DNA of 10,416 nt, from the NCBI GenBank assembly GCA_029256665.1, contig JAQSXN010000292.1, positions 1 to 10,416 on the forward strand, read 5' to 3'. This stretch comes from Paenibacillus sp. Lineage in GTDB: Bacteria; Bacillota; Bacilli; Paenibacillales; Paenibacillaceae. Both the position numbers and the translations under genes were made by a program. Of the stretch, positions 1 through 7,119 are shown one piece after another (within the stretch, counting starts at the first letter, position 1; the number at the start of each line of letters is the position of its first letter). A model generated the notes under the pieces. That model had not been told where the DNA came from. It worked only from the letters and a program-made list of their open reading frames with translations, and did not search any database.

Positions 1-683
1 ATGACGGCCTCTCCCGCCCCGTTCAGCACGAATATGCCGGCCGAGGACGAGGACAGATTTTGTTTGAGCAGCCCCAGCAGATCCTTTTCTTTGATGTTGA
101 CCATGACGTAGATATTCTGGATCGGCCTGTCCGCTTTGCCGACGCCTTCGATGACGAGCGACACGACGCGATCCTTGCCGGAGAAAAATTGATCCTCGTG
201 GCCTTCGAGCCAGAACGCTTTCCTGTTTTTTTTGATTTCCTCGTACATGCTTGTATCGTAGAACGAATAGTTTTTGTTGCGGTTGATGTTGGTCGAATAG
301 AAGTCGCCGATCGGCGTCACGAGCAGCACGCTCTGAAGAATGGGTTCGTTGAAGAGCAGCTGCGAGAAAACGGGCTGCATCTCGCTCAGGTGGGTGAAAT
401 AACGGGACGAGTTGCCGATGGCGCTGTCTCCCGTTACTTTATAGAAGGAATCGCTCATCATGAGCGACATCATCGACACGACGATCTTCTGCAGCTTCTC
501 GTCGAATACTTGGCCGGCCTTGTTGACCGTATCCTGGCTCATCGCGAGCGCGTTTCGCTGCAGCGTGTTCGAGGCAATGTGGAAGGACGCCCAGCCGGTG
601 GCCAGAATGGAGACGGTAATGAGCAATACGAACGACAGCCATATGCGCGTCGCGAACGATAGATTGTATAATGGCTTGAACAT
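1..683 (-). CDS. Sensor histidine kinase, YesM-like, N-terminal part (runs off left edge)
   Basis: The reverse strand from ATG 683 stays open for 227 codons to the window edge. An AGGAGG (692-697) sits 8 nt upstream and fixes the start. The protein begins MFKPLYNLSFATRIWLSF, has one membrane helix at about residues 13-35, then an extracellular region of the mixed alpha/beta kind found in Cache sensor domains (phrases such as MSLMMSDSFYKVTGDS and VLLVTPIGDFYSTNIN). That architecture (short cytoplasmic N-terminus, helix, large outer sensor) is typical of the YesM/LytS-type kinases that pair with AraC-type regulators. The HAMP, His_kinase and ATPase parts would lie beyond the left edge, so kinase identity is inferred from the sensor half. 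A methyl-accepting chemotaxis receptor with a Cache domain is the main alternative. It is a second, separate sensor from the complete one at 5194-7119 and points away from the transporter genes. Confidence 0.85.
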   Translation of the reverse strand, partial: MFKPLYNLSFATRIWLSFVLLITVSILATGWASFHIASNTLQRNALAMSQDTVNKAGQVFDEKLQKIVVSMMSLMMSDSFYKVTGDSAIGNSSRYFTHLSEMQPVFSQLLFNEPILQSVLLVTPIGDFYSTNINRNKNYSFYDTSMYEEIKKNRKAFWLEGHEDQFFSGKDRVVSLVIEGVGKADRPIQNIYVMVNIKEKDLLGLLKQNLSSSSAGIFVLNGAGEAV

Positions 684-1142
684 CCGCCAGGCCTCCTGTC
701 TGAATGCGAAACTTGTATGTACTTATAGTGTAAAGGAACGCTCCTCCCCTTGGGAACAAGCAACGGCCATCATATTCGTATTCCTTCCCCTCCCATTCGT
801 TTTACCGCACCTATTCTTTATCGTTCTTCTCTTGCGCTCTCGTCGCCATAGCCTTTGAGAGCGGAACTTCTACTTTAGACAAATCCTAGCCGCCGCAACA
901 TGCAAATAGACCCGTTCGCATCGTGCGAACAGGTCTGTCACTAAATATGGATCCTTAAAATGAAGAAGAAACGCCTTACAGCGTCTTTGCAACAATCAGA
1001 ACGTTCATCTTAACGTTTTGCAGCCCTTCATGCGCGGCGACATGATCCTTACAGCTTTCAGAGCCACGCATATGGCTGTCTTGATAGGCTTACTTGTTTT
1101 TTGCCATGAGCTTGTCGTGTTTGGCGAACTTTCGAAAGTTGT
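684..1142. other. Intergenic stretch with hairpins and a palindrome, no convincing gene
   Basis: No reading frame here has a believable composition together with a ribosome binding site. What can be seen: the AGGAGG of the left kinase (692-697), a 12-of-13 bp hairpin at 908-936, a short ACGC/GCGT stem at about 971-984, and a perfect 14-bp palindrome AACTTTCGAAAGTT at 1127-1140, immediately beyond the stop of the small reverse-strand ORF. No clear sigma-A promoter for the left kinase was found. TATAAG on the reverse strand near 722-727 lacks a matching -35. Confidence 0.6.
908..936. terminator. Strong hairpin, possible terminator without clear T tract
   Basis: AGACCCGTTCGCA (908-920) can pair with TGCGAACAGGTCT (924-936) over 12 of 13 positions around a 3-nt loop. 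There is no T run directly on either side, so an intrinsic terminator is only a possibility. It lies between the small ORF at 1143-1355 and the left kinase, both on the reverse strand, and could separate their transcripts or form a stable RNA end. Confidence 0.4.
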
Positions 1143-1355
1143 TTACCTCTTGTGCCGACTATTACCCGGCGTCGGTACCTCGTCCTCGAACAGGCCGAAT
1201 TCCGTGTCGATATCCCTCTCCGTTACCAGTCCCTTGTGGTCGACGCCGTTTATGCTCAGCTGATCCCGGTCTTCGCTTTCGTCCTTGCTATCATTCCTCG
1301 AAACTCGCTCTTGCGCGTTTCCGTCCATCAGCCATGCCACTTCCTTCCTGTTCAT
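1143..1355 (-). CDS. Small hypothetical acidic/polar protein, doubtful
   Basis: A reverse-strand frame from ATG 1355 to TAA 1143 gives 70 residues starting MNRKEVAWLMDGNAQERV and ending PTPGNSRHKR. It is rich in D, E, K, R and N, has no cysteine, no membrane helix and no signal peptide. Third codon positions look G/C-rich, as in the neighbouring genes, and composition is more protein-like than in the overlapping frames. Against it, no Shine-Dalgarno lies at the usual distance from ATG 1355. A TTG at 1364, in frame, has a GGGG seven bases upstream and would give 73 residues. I do not recognise a family. It may be a real small protein, a relic, or chance. Confidence 0.35.
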   Translation of the reverse strand: MNRKEVAWLMDGNAQERVSRNDSKDESEDRDQLSINGVDHKGLVTERDIDTEFGLFEDEVPTPGNSRHKR

Positions 1356-1477
1356 CAATAGCAATAGACTGCCCCAGTCAGCATCCCATTATGAACAGGA
1401 CTGGAAAACACGCCGCACGCCACGCAAGTAATCCACTCGAATAGGCGGATGAAGTTCTGCGCCAACAAGCATGCCTT

Positions 1478-1560
1478 TAACTTCGGGTTGCACGCTCCCT
1501 AAGGCTCGATCAACGCGCTCTAACCCGGAAATTTCGGGTTTCACGCGCCCTAGGCGCACG
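1478..1560. repeat. Cluster of short palindromic repeats (REP-like)
   Basis: A module reading roughly TTCGGGTT-N-CACGC-N-CCCTA-GG occurs twice in direct orientation, at about 1482-1505 and 1533-1554. Between them is an inverted copy, GCGCTCTAACCCG (1515-1527). The inverted copy and the second direct copy form a hairpin: AACCCG (1522-1527), 7-nt loop GAAATTT, CGGGTT (1535-1540), extended outward by CGCG pairs across a small internal loop. It sits between the terminator of the binding-protein gene and non-coding sequence, the usual place for dispersed intergenic repeats. Whether it recurs elsewhere in the genome cannot be seen here. Confidence 0.55.
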
Positions 1561-1566
1561 CCATGG

Positions 1567-1600
1567 AAAAAAAGCGATGCAAGGATACCCATCCCTGCAC
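1567..1600 (-). terminator. Intrinsic terminator of the solute-binding protein gene
   Basis: On the reverse strand, 27 nt after the stop codon at 1628, GTGCAGGGAT pairs with ATCCTTGCAT over ten positions (two G-U pairs) around a GGGT loop, then CGC and seven Ts (1573-1567). Stem, loop and T tract are all in the right order for rho-independent termination of the transporter transcript. Confidence 0.85.
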
Positions 1601-1627
1601 CGCCGATCGTTTACCTTCAAGCTGCTC

Positions 1628-2971
1628 TTACTTCTTCACGATATCCTGCACCGATTTGTCCAGCTTGCCGAGCAGGTCGTCGGCCGAGATTTGTTTGCCG
1701 AGGTACTCCTGCATCGCCGCGCCCCATTTGCCGAGGTACTCCTGCATCGCCGCGCCCCATTGCTGCGTGATGCCGTCCGGCAGGTGATCCCAATGCCAGC
1801 CAAGTACTTGGTCGGGGCTAGCTTGCGAGAAGGACGCGAAGTCTCCCGCAATGTCGCCGATCGCTTCCGCGTTCGCCTCGATCGACGTCAGAGCCGGCAC
1901 GAATTTGAAGTCGGTGGAGATGTAACGTTTGCCTGTCTCGGACGTCACCATCCACTCCAGGAACTTCTTCGCTTCTTCGGCTTGGTCGGACTTGCTGTTG
2001 ACGATCCAGTTGTTCGGAACGCCCGTGAATACGTTTGGCTTGTCGCCAAGCAGAGGCACCGGCATCATGCCGAGGTTCAGGTCCGGATCCACTTCGTCGA
2101 TCATGCCCTGAATCCAGTTGCCGTGCTGAATGATCGCGTATTTGCCGGCGGCGAACTCGGCCACTTGCGTGTTGTAGTCCGTCGTCAAAGCGTTGTCCTG
2201 ACCGTTCGCGAACATGATGTCGACAAGCTTGATCCATTCTTTCATAGTCGGGTCGTCCTTAAGAGTCGCCTTGCCTTCCTTCACGTCTGCGATAAATGCC
2301 GCAGGGTCTTCATGATTCGCCAGCGCGATGTTCAAGGTGTGAATCCCCATCGACCACCACTCCGAAGTCAGAGCGAACGGCGTAATGCCTGCTGCTTTCA
2401 GCTTCTCTACCGATGCGGCCAATTCGTCGACCGTCTTCGGCAATTCCGTGATGCCCGCTTCGGCGAACAGATCCTTGTTGTACGTGAAGCCGTAGGCTTC
2501 GAGGTTCATCGGCATGCCGAGCAGCTTGCCGTCGCGCGAAATTTGAGCTTTGGACGCTTCCACCAAATCCTTCGCCCACGCCTCGTTCGTCAGATCCGCA
2601 GCGCGGTCGACGTATGGATCGAAGCCGGCCCAGCCGCTGGAGTTAAAGATTTCCGGCTCTTCGCCCGCCGCGAGCTCCGCCTTGAGCAGCGCGCTGTAGT
2701 CTTCGCCGCCTCCATGCGTCTCCACTTCGACTTTAACGCCCGTTTCCTTCTCGTATTCGGTCGCGAGCTTCTGCAGCGCGTCGGCGATCTCGACTTTGAA
2801 TTGGAAGATCTTAATCGTAACGTCTTTTTTCGGCGCTTCGGTTGCCGTGTTCTCTCCCGTGTTCGTTCCTGCATTGGTTCCGGTATTGGCACCGTTGTCG
2901 TTGTTGCCGCAGCCGCTGGCCAATCCCGCTACGAGAGCCGCGGAAGCGAGCGCCATTGTCATCTTTTTCAT
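1628..2971 (-). CDS. Carbohydrate ABC transporter solute-binding lipoprotein (SBP family 1)
   Basis: A 447-residue extracytoplasmic sugar-binding protein, the capture subunit of a CUT1-type importer. The N-terminus MKKMTMALASAALVAGLASGC is a lipoprotein signal with lipid-anchored Cys21, followed by a flexible N/G/T-rich linker (about residues 22-44). The mature part has SBP_bac_1 hallmarks: IKIFQFKVEIADALQKLATEYEKETG near the start, EPEIFNSSGW, GKYAIIQHGNWI and GVPNNWIVNSKS in the second lobe. The start is set by the Shine-Dalgarno: GGGAGG (2980-2985) is 8 nt from ATG 2971 but only 2 nt from the in-frame ATG at 2977. It is the last gene of the transporter cluster and has its own promoter and operator. 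It carries an exact 33-bp tandem duplication that repeats WGAAMQEYLGK at residues 405-415 and 416-426. The substrate cannot be named from sequence alone. Confidence 0.95.
   Translation of the reverse strand: MKKMTMALASAALVAGLASGCGNNDNGANTGTNAGTNTGENTATEAPKKDVTIKIFQFKVEIADALQKLATEYEKETGVKVEVETHGGGEDYSALLKAELAAGEEPEIFNSSGWAGFDPYVDRAADLTNEAWAKDLVEASKAQISRDGKLLGMPMNLEAYGFTYNKDLFAEAGITELPKTVDELAASVEKLKAAGITPFALTSEWWSMGIHTLNIALANHEDPAAFIADVKEGKATLKDDPTMKEWIKLVDIMFANGQDNALTTDYNTQVAEFAAGKYAIIQHGNWIQGMIDEVDPDLNLGMMPVPLLGDKPNVFTGVPNNWIVNSKSDQAEEAKKFLEWMVTSETGKRYISTDFKFVPALTSIEANAEAIGDIAGDFASFSQASPDQVLGWHWDHLPDGITQQWGAAMQEYLGKWGAAMQEYLGKQISADDLLGKLDKSVQDIVKK
1694..1759. repeat. Perfect 33-bp tandem duplication inside the binding-protein gene
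   Basis: Positions 1694-1726 and 1727-1759 are identical. The duplication is in frame and adds one extra copy of the 11-residue segment WGAAMQEYLGK, 21 residues before the end of the protein. Complete identity points to a recent slippage event or to an assembly or cloning artefact. The segment lies in the C-terminal helices, where an insertion of 11 residues (about three helical turns) might be tolerated. Confidence 0.95.
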
Positions 2972-2979
2972 CTTCATGA

Positions 2980-2985
2980 CCTCCC
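2980..2985 (-). promoter_or_regulatory. Ribosome binding site that decides the start of the binding-protein gene
   Basis: GGGAGG on the reverse strand. Two in-frame ATGs follow, at 2977 (2-nt spacing, too close) and 2971 (8-nt spacing, ideal). The latter also gives a cleaner lipoprotein signal, MKKMT. Confidence 0.75.
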
Positions 2986-3029
2986 AAAAATAAATGAATG
3001 ATTGTGCGCGAATTCCGTCGCACCACCCT

Positions 3030-3044
3030 TGTAAACCGCTTACA
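3030..3044. promoter_or_regulatory. LacI/CcpA-type operator upstream of the binding-protein gene
   Basis: Reverse-strand TGTAAGCGGTTTACA has TGTAA/TTACA half-sites around a CG centre, like catabolite-responsive (cre) and LacI-family operators, though one base longer at the centre than the 14-bp cre consensus. It starts 5 bases after the -10 hexamer and so covers the expected transcription start, where a bound repressor would block initiation. It is equally compatible with CcpA or a local LacI-type repressor; no such regulator gene lies in the window. Confidence 0.5.
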
Positions 3045-3049
3045 TCGTC

Positions 3050-3055
3050 ATTATA
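3050..3055 (-). promoter_or_regulatory. Sigma-A -10 box for the binding-protein gene
   Basis: A perfect TATAAT on the reverse strand, about 80 bases upstream of the start codon, in an AT-rich stretch after the permease gene. No good -35 is found at 16-18 bp (TGTCGG is weak), which fits a promoter needing an activator or producing modest output. It would let the binding protein be made in excess over the permeases. Confidence 0.5.
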
Positions 3056-3199
3056 ATCTCGTTCGCCAAGCTCCCGACACCTACGAAATTGAACGGTTAG
3101 GGGTAAAATCTTGATTACTTCGGGCGGAAAACTTTGATTTTTTACCACATAAGGATTTATAAGTTTTCGGAGCATCCGAGATTACAAATTCTTATTGGC

Positions 3200-3287
3200 G
3201 ATAAAAACTACCTCGTGCTTACGAAGCTGCTTTGCTTTGCAAAGCTGTAGGTCGCTCATCCTCGAAGGACTTCGATAGAAGTTTTTC
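3200..3287 (-). other. Possible partial terminator or processing hairpin between permease and binding-protein genes
   Basis: Just after the permease 2 stop, reverse-strand sequence contains ACTTC/GAAGT and CGAAG/CTTCG short stems, then an imperfect hairpin built on the palindrome GCTTTGCAAAGC (3233-3244), and further on a GTAG-TTTTT run. None is a textbook terminator. Such a structure could reduce read-through and stabilise the upstream messenger end. The rest of the 2972-3287 gap holds the promoter and operator of the binding-protein gene. Confidence 0.3.
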
Positions 3288-4121
3288 TCACCCCTTCACG
3301 GAGCCTGCCGTAATGCCTTCAATAATGTGCTTCTGCAGCAATAGGAAGAAGATCACGACCGGAATCGTGCTGAGCGTCAGGGCTGCCATGGCGAGATCCC
3401 ACTTCCGCAAATATTGACCGAAAAACTTCTGAACCGCAAGCGGGATGGTCGTCATCGCGTCATTGATCACAAGCACCGGCAGCAGGTAGTCGTTCCAGAT
3501 CCAGAGCACGTTCAGAATCATGACCGTTACCGTGATCGGCTTGAGCAACGGGAACACGATCCGCCAAAACACGCCGTACGGCGAGCAGCCGTCCACGACT
3601 GCCGCTTCCTCGATTTCCAGCGGGACGGATTTGATAAAGCCGTGATAGAGGAACATCGACAAGGAAATGCCGAAGCCCATGTAGCAAAGCACGATGCCGT
3701 ACAGCTCGCCGCGAAGCTCGAATAGCGACGTGATGCGCATCAGCGGCAGCATGACCGATTGGAACGGAATGATCATCGCCGCGACCAGCACGGTAAGCAG
3801 CAGCTTATTGAACAGCGTAGGCTTCCGCACAAGGCGGTAAGCCATCATGGAGCTGATCACGACCAGCGCGAGAACGCTGATGGACGTGATGATGACCGAG
3901 TTCATGAACACCACGGGGAAGTCGATGGCGACCCATGCTTTTTTGAAATTCGTCAGGGCCCAAGACTCCGGCAGCGTAGCCGCGTTAAGCAAAATATCCT
4001 TCAACTTCTTAAACGAGTTGACGATCAGGAAGTAAAACGGCCCGAGGAACAGCAGCGCGACGAGCACGCCGGCTAGCTCCAGCAGCAAGGTGGCAGGGGA
4101 ATATCGCCGTCTCGTCTCCAT
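3288..4121 (-). CDS. Carbohydrate ABC transporter permease 2 (MalG-like, CUT1)
   Basis: A 277-residue membrane permease, one half of the sugar channel. From METRRRYSPATLL it shows the usual MalG-type pattern: a first helix at about residues 12-38, LPESWALTNFKKAW after it, MAYRLVRKP between helices, QSVMLPLM, and the conserved cytoplasmic EAA loop (about 172-191: EAAVVDGCSPYGVFWRIVFP) that docks on the ATPase, ending with GSVKG. The start is ATG 4121 because its A overlaps the last base of the upstream stop (TAATG), with GGAGG-type Shine-Dalgarno sequence at 4126-4137. A longer in-frame start at 4154 would intrude into the upstream gene. Length is normal and no defect is seen. It depends on permease 1 for a working channel, and that gene is broken here. 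Confidence 0.95.
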   Translation of the reverse strand: METRRRYSPATLLLELAGVLVALLFLGPFYFLIVNSFKKLKDILLNAATLPESWALTNFKKAWVAIDFPVVFMNSVIITSISVLALVVISSMMAYRLVRKPTLFNKLLLTVLVAAMIIPFQSVMLPLMRITSLFELRGELYGIVLCYMGFGISLSMFLYHGFIKSVPLEIEEAAVVDGCSPYGVFWRIVFPLLKPITVTVMILNVLWIWNDYLLPVLVINDAMTTIPLAVQKFFGQYLRKWDLAMAALTLSTIPVVIFFLLLQKHIIEGITAGSVKG

Positions 4122-4958
4122 TACGCCTCCACCTCCCGTTTCTTCGTGATCCAAACTTGCGTGACCGTAATGAGCGCGACGCAGAAGAAGAAGATCATCG
4201 CCTTCGCCGTGCCGAGTCCGTAGCGGTTGTTGACGAGCGCCTCGCGGTAGACGTTCAGCGCGATGGATTCGGTCGAATTGCCCGGCCCGCCGCCGGTCAG
4301 CGACAGGTTAAGATCGAACATTTTGAACGCGTTCGACGTCGTCAGGAATAAACAGATCGTAATCGCGGGCATGATGAGCGGAACGAGGATCGAGCGCAGA
4401 ATCTGCCAGCGGTTCGCCCCGTCGATGCGCGCGGCCTCCATAAGATCCTTCGGAACGCCGATGATCGCCGCGATGTAGATGATCATCATGTAGCCGGCCG
4501 TCTGCCAGACGAACACGATAACGATGCCCCAGAAAGCCGTCTCCGGCGTGCCGAGCCATTGAAGCTTGAAGAAGCCGATGCCCGTCGCCTCGCCGATCGC
4601 GCCGAAGCCGCGGACGAAGATGAAATACCAGATATAGCCGAGCAGCAAGCCGCCGATTACGTTCGGCAAGAAAAAGATCGTGCGCAATACGCCTTTGCTT
4701 TTCAAGTTCTGCGTAAGCAGCAGCGAGAGCAGAAACGCGAGCGCGTTCGTAGATGTTGGTCATGCCCGTCCACTTGGCATTGGCGAGGTCAAGACCGTTC
4801 CACTCCGTGAACGTATAATAGAATCCCATGCCGAACGGAATCAGCACGATGATGATAAACGCGATCAAACCAGGTCCGACGAACACGGTCTGCTGCAGCC
4901 ATTCGCTCCAGTTCACGCGTCGCGGGGCGGACTTTCCGATTGTTTTGCCTTGTGCCAT
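4121..4958 (-). pseudogene. Carbohydrate ABC transporter permease 1 (MalF-like, CUT1), broken by internal deletion and frameshift
   Basis: The N-terminal part from ATG 4958 (GAGGGG at 4969-4974, spacing 10) reads normally for 70 residues, MAQGKTIGKS to WTGMTNIY, including the first helix. At about 4745-4751 the frame changes, and the normal family sequence resumes one base over with NALAFLLSLLLTQNLKSKG, then RTIFFLPNVIGG, the EAA loop (MEAARIDGANRWQILRSILVP), TGGGPGNSTE and ITKKREVEA, ending at TAA 4121. In CUT1 permeases about 27 residues (end of the outer loop and most of helix 2) separate these blocks; they are missing. The total of 838 bases is 3n+1, so the loss must be 3n+2 bases, for example 80. 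As written, ribosomes from ATG 4958 read about 146 out-of-frame residues. Either a real inactivating deletion or a sequence or assembly error. Confidence 0.88.
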
Positions 4959-4991
4959 AGGTTATCGTCCCCTCATGTGTTGTGTGTTATC

Positions 4992-5017
4992 AGTATAGAA
5001 CCTCGGGACCGTGCCAA
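4992..5017 (-). promoter_or_regulatory. Candidate promoter of the permease genes
   Basis: Reverse-strand TATACT (4992-4997) lies about 34 bases upstream of the permease 1 start, a good distance for a -10. TTGGCA (5012-5017) resembles a -35, but the spacing is only 14 bp. That is too short for unaided sigma-A use, consistent with activation by the neighbouring AraC-type regulator, or with a wrong choice of -35. Confidence 0.35.
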
Positions 5018-5052
5018 GCGACGGGCGATGATGATAGGAAAGGTGGAATATA

Positions 5053-5082
5053 TTGACCGGAATGCATCCTCTCGGTTACTGT
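5053..5082 (+). promoter_or_regulatory. Weak candidate promoter of the kinase/regulator pair
   Basis: TTGACC (5053-5058) is a near-consensus -35. At 18 bp it faces TACTGT (5077-5082), a poor -10. It sits in the 235-bp divergent gap about 110 bases ahead of the kinase start. No better pair was found on this strand. Confidence 0.25.
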
Positions 5083-5193
5083 GTATCCATCAAGGTGTAG
5101 CGGACAGAGCTAGCTATATACGATTCAAAATACGCGAAATCCGGCGGCAGACGGCTATTCCCAGCCTCATCCAAGGCCAAAGCGAGGTGTACG

Positions 5194-7119
5194 TTGCAAG
5201 TGTTCGGCAAACCTTTTCGCCCCTTTCATACGATCCGCCAGAAGCTGATGGCCCTTCTGCTCGTCGTCACGATTCTGCCCATCGCCATTTCCATGTTCAT
5301 CTCGTACCAAGCGACCACGGACTCCGTCACGCGCGGCGCAATCTCGAGCAACAGCCGGCTGCTGTCGCTGGGCAAGACGAATACATTAAACTACATGAGC
5401 AATATTAACCAGAAGTCCCTCGCCGTATACAACGCCATGAACGTGCCCCAATCCTTGTATTACATTTTGGAGCACGGGATGGAGGACGAGGTATTCCCGA
5501 ACGATCTGACCGACGTCATCCGCAACCGCAATCTGCTTAAGGACCATCTCTACAACATTTTCCAAAGCGTGAGCGAATTCCATAAGGTCAGGCTGTACGT
5601 CGTCAAGCAAAATACGACCTACCTGCTCTGGGCCGACGACCTCAAGGTCGGCAGGCATGCCGAGCCGCTCGATATCCAGGCGACCAAGGCTTATATCGAG
5701 CCCGCCCATCCCAGCCATAATTACGGCTTGAATCTAAAATCCTCGGGCGACGACGAAACGGTATTCACGCTCCATCGTCCCATCATCCGCGCGCCCAGCG
5801 AGGAACTGCTGGCCGAGCTGTCGATCGACGTCCGGCTCAGCGTCCTGGAAGATCTGAACGCGCAGCTGTACGACGCCGGCAAGGAAGCGTTCTACATCGC
5901 GGATGGAATGGGCAAGCTCGTGCTGTCTTCACCGATCGGAAAAGCGGGCGACGGCGCGGCTGAGCGTGATCCCGCGGCGTCGGCCGAAGAACAAGAAGGC
6001 GGCCCGAGCACGAAGCTGATGGACCATATCCTGCTCTCCGGGCAGGATACCGGCCACTTCGAATGGAAGAACGACGGCTTTGACGGCATCGTCTTCTACG
6101 ACCGGATCAAGGCGCCGTACATGGATTGGTACCTGATCAAGCAGACGCCGTATCAGCATTTGTACAGCACCGCCAATAGCATCGCCAAACTGAATACCGT
6201 CGTCGGCGCGGCTTTTCTGGCGATCGTGGTCATTGCGACGCTTATTATTTCCATTCGTTTCACTAAGCCGCTCCTAAGACTGATCGGCTACGTCAACAAG
6301 ATCGAGACCGGCAATCTGAACGTCTCCATCGACATCGAGACGGGCGACGAAATCGGCTTGCTGGCCAAGCGGTTCCGATCCATGATGAGCAAGATCAACC
6401 ACTTGATCATGACGGAATACCGGCTCGAGATCGCCAGCAAGACTAACGAGCTCAAGGCTCTGCAGGCGCAGGTGAACCCGCATTTCCTGTACAACGCCCT
6501 GCAATCCATCGGCACGGTTTCCCTGCAGAACGGGGATGCCAAAGCTTACTCGCTTATCACGTCGCTCGGCAAGCTGATGCGATACCAGATGAACAATATG
6601 GGGGATACCGTGGAGCTGCGGCGCGAGCTGGATTACATCAAGGCTTACCTGGAGCTGCAGAAGCAGCGTTTCGATCAGGATCTCGCGGTCGAGCTAACGA
6701 TCGATGAGGAAACCCTGACCATCCATGTTCCGAAAATGATCCTCCAGCCGCTTCTCGAGAACTTCTTCAAGCACGGCTTCCAGCCTTCGTCGAACGAGCC
6801 TTCGCGGCTGTCGCTCGCAAGCTCCGTGCTGGAGGGGCCGCGGCGGCTCGTCATTACGGTCGGCGACAACGGCGTCGGCCTCTCGGAGGAACGACTGCAA
6901 GAACTGCAGCTCGAACTTATGGATGCGGGACAACAGGCTCCCGGGCATCGGCGGTTCGACTCCGAGGATGGGGACAGCGGCATCGGGCTGCGCAACATTC
7001 TCGCGCGGCTGCGGCTGCAATCCCATCCCGAGGCCTCGCTTTCGCTTGCGAGGACGGAGCCGCACGGACTGGCCGTTACGATTATGATTCCGCTTGAAGA
7101 AGGAGGCGAAGCGCCATGA
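5194..7119 (+). CDS. Sensor histidine kinase, YesM type (Cache sensor, HAMP, His_kinase, HATPase_c)
   Basis: A 641-residue membrane kinase that autophosphorylates and passes phosphate to the regulator encoded next. Visible in order: helix 1 (about 18-38, LMALLLVVTILPIAISMF), an extracellular sensor region (about 40-325), helix 2 (about 335-354), HAMP (about 355-408), the His_kinase box QVNPHFLYNALQSIG with His430, then the ATP-binding domain with N box (LLENFFKHGF, Asn523), G1 (DNGVG, 558-562) and G2 (GIGLRN, 596-601). All key residues are present. The sensor contains an A/E/G-rich loop near 250-275. The start is TTG 5194 with GAGGTG (5184-5189) upstream; a GTG two codons later is possible. 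It overlaps the regulator gene by 4 bases (ATGA), so the two are co-translated. Its position divergent from the transporter suggests it senses that transporter's substrate or a related glycan. Confidence 0.96.
   Translation: MQVFGKPFRPFHTIRQKLMALLLVVTILPIAISMFISYQATTDSVTRGAISSNSRLLSLGKTNTLNYMSNINQKSLAVYNAMNVPQSLYYILEHGMEDEVFPNDLTDVIRNRNLLKDHLYNIFQSVSEFHKVRLYVVKQNTTYLLWADDLKVGRHAEPLDIQATKAYIEPAHPSHNYGLNLKSSGDDETVFTLHRPIIRAPSEELLAELSIDVRLSVLEDLNAQLYDAGKEAFYIADGMGKLVLSSPIGKAGDGAAERDPAASAEEQEGGPSTKLMDHILLSGQDTGHFEWKNDGFDGIVFYDRIKAPYMDWYLIKQTPYQHLYSTANSIAKLNTVVGAAFLAIVVIATLIISIRFTKPLLRLIGYVNKIETGNLNVSIDIETGDEIGLLAKRFRSMMSKINHLIMTEYRLEIASKTNELKALQAQVNPHFLYNALQSIGTVSLQNGDAKAYSLITSLGKLMRYQMNNMGDTVELRRELDYIKAYLELQKQRFDQDLAVELTIDEETLTIHVPKMILQPLLENFFKHGFQPSSNEPSRLSLASSVLEGPRRLVITVGDNGVGLSEERLQELQLELMDAGQQAPGHRRFDSEDGDSGIGLRNILARLRLQSHPEASLSLARTEPHGLAVTIMIPLEEGGEAP

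Noticed and set aside
60..662. 200-codon forward frame at the left edge
   Set aside because: Shadow of the kinase on the other strand, which has an ideal AGGAGG and a coherent membrane sensor sequence.
1018..1592. Several short forward and reverse frames in the 1.0-1.6 kb region, including a 67-codon reverse frame at 1389-1592
   Set aside because: They lack ribosome binding sites. The 67-codon frame consists largely of the palindromic repeats and also covers the terminator.
1577..3001. 474-codon forward frame opposite the solute-binding protein gene
   Set aside because: It is antisense to a gene with clear family motifs, is rich in Arg, His and Val in the manner of shadow frames, and its start lies inside the terminator stem.
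4308..4740. The C-terminal 146 codons of the frame starting at ATG 4958
   Set aside because: These are out-of-frame residues after the deletion junction; the other frame carries the family sequence, so they are not a separate protein.
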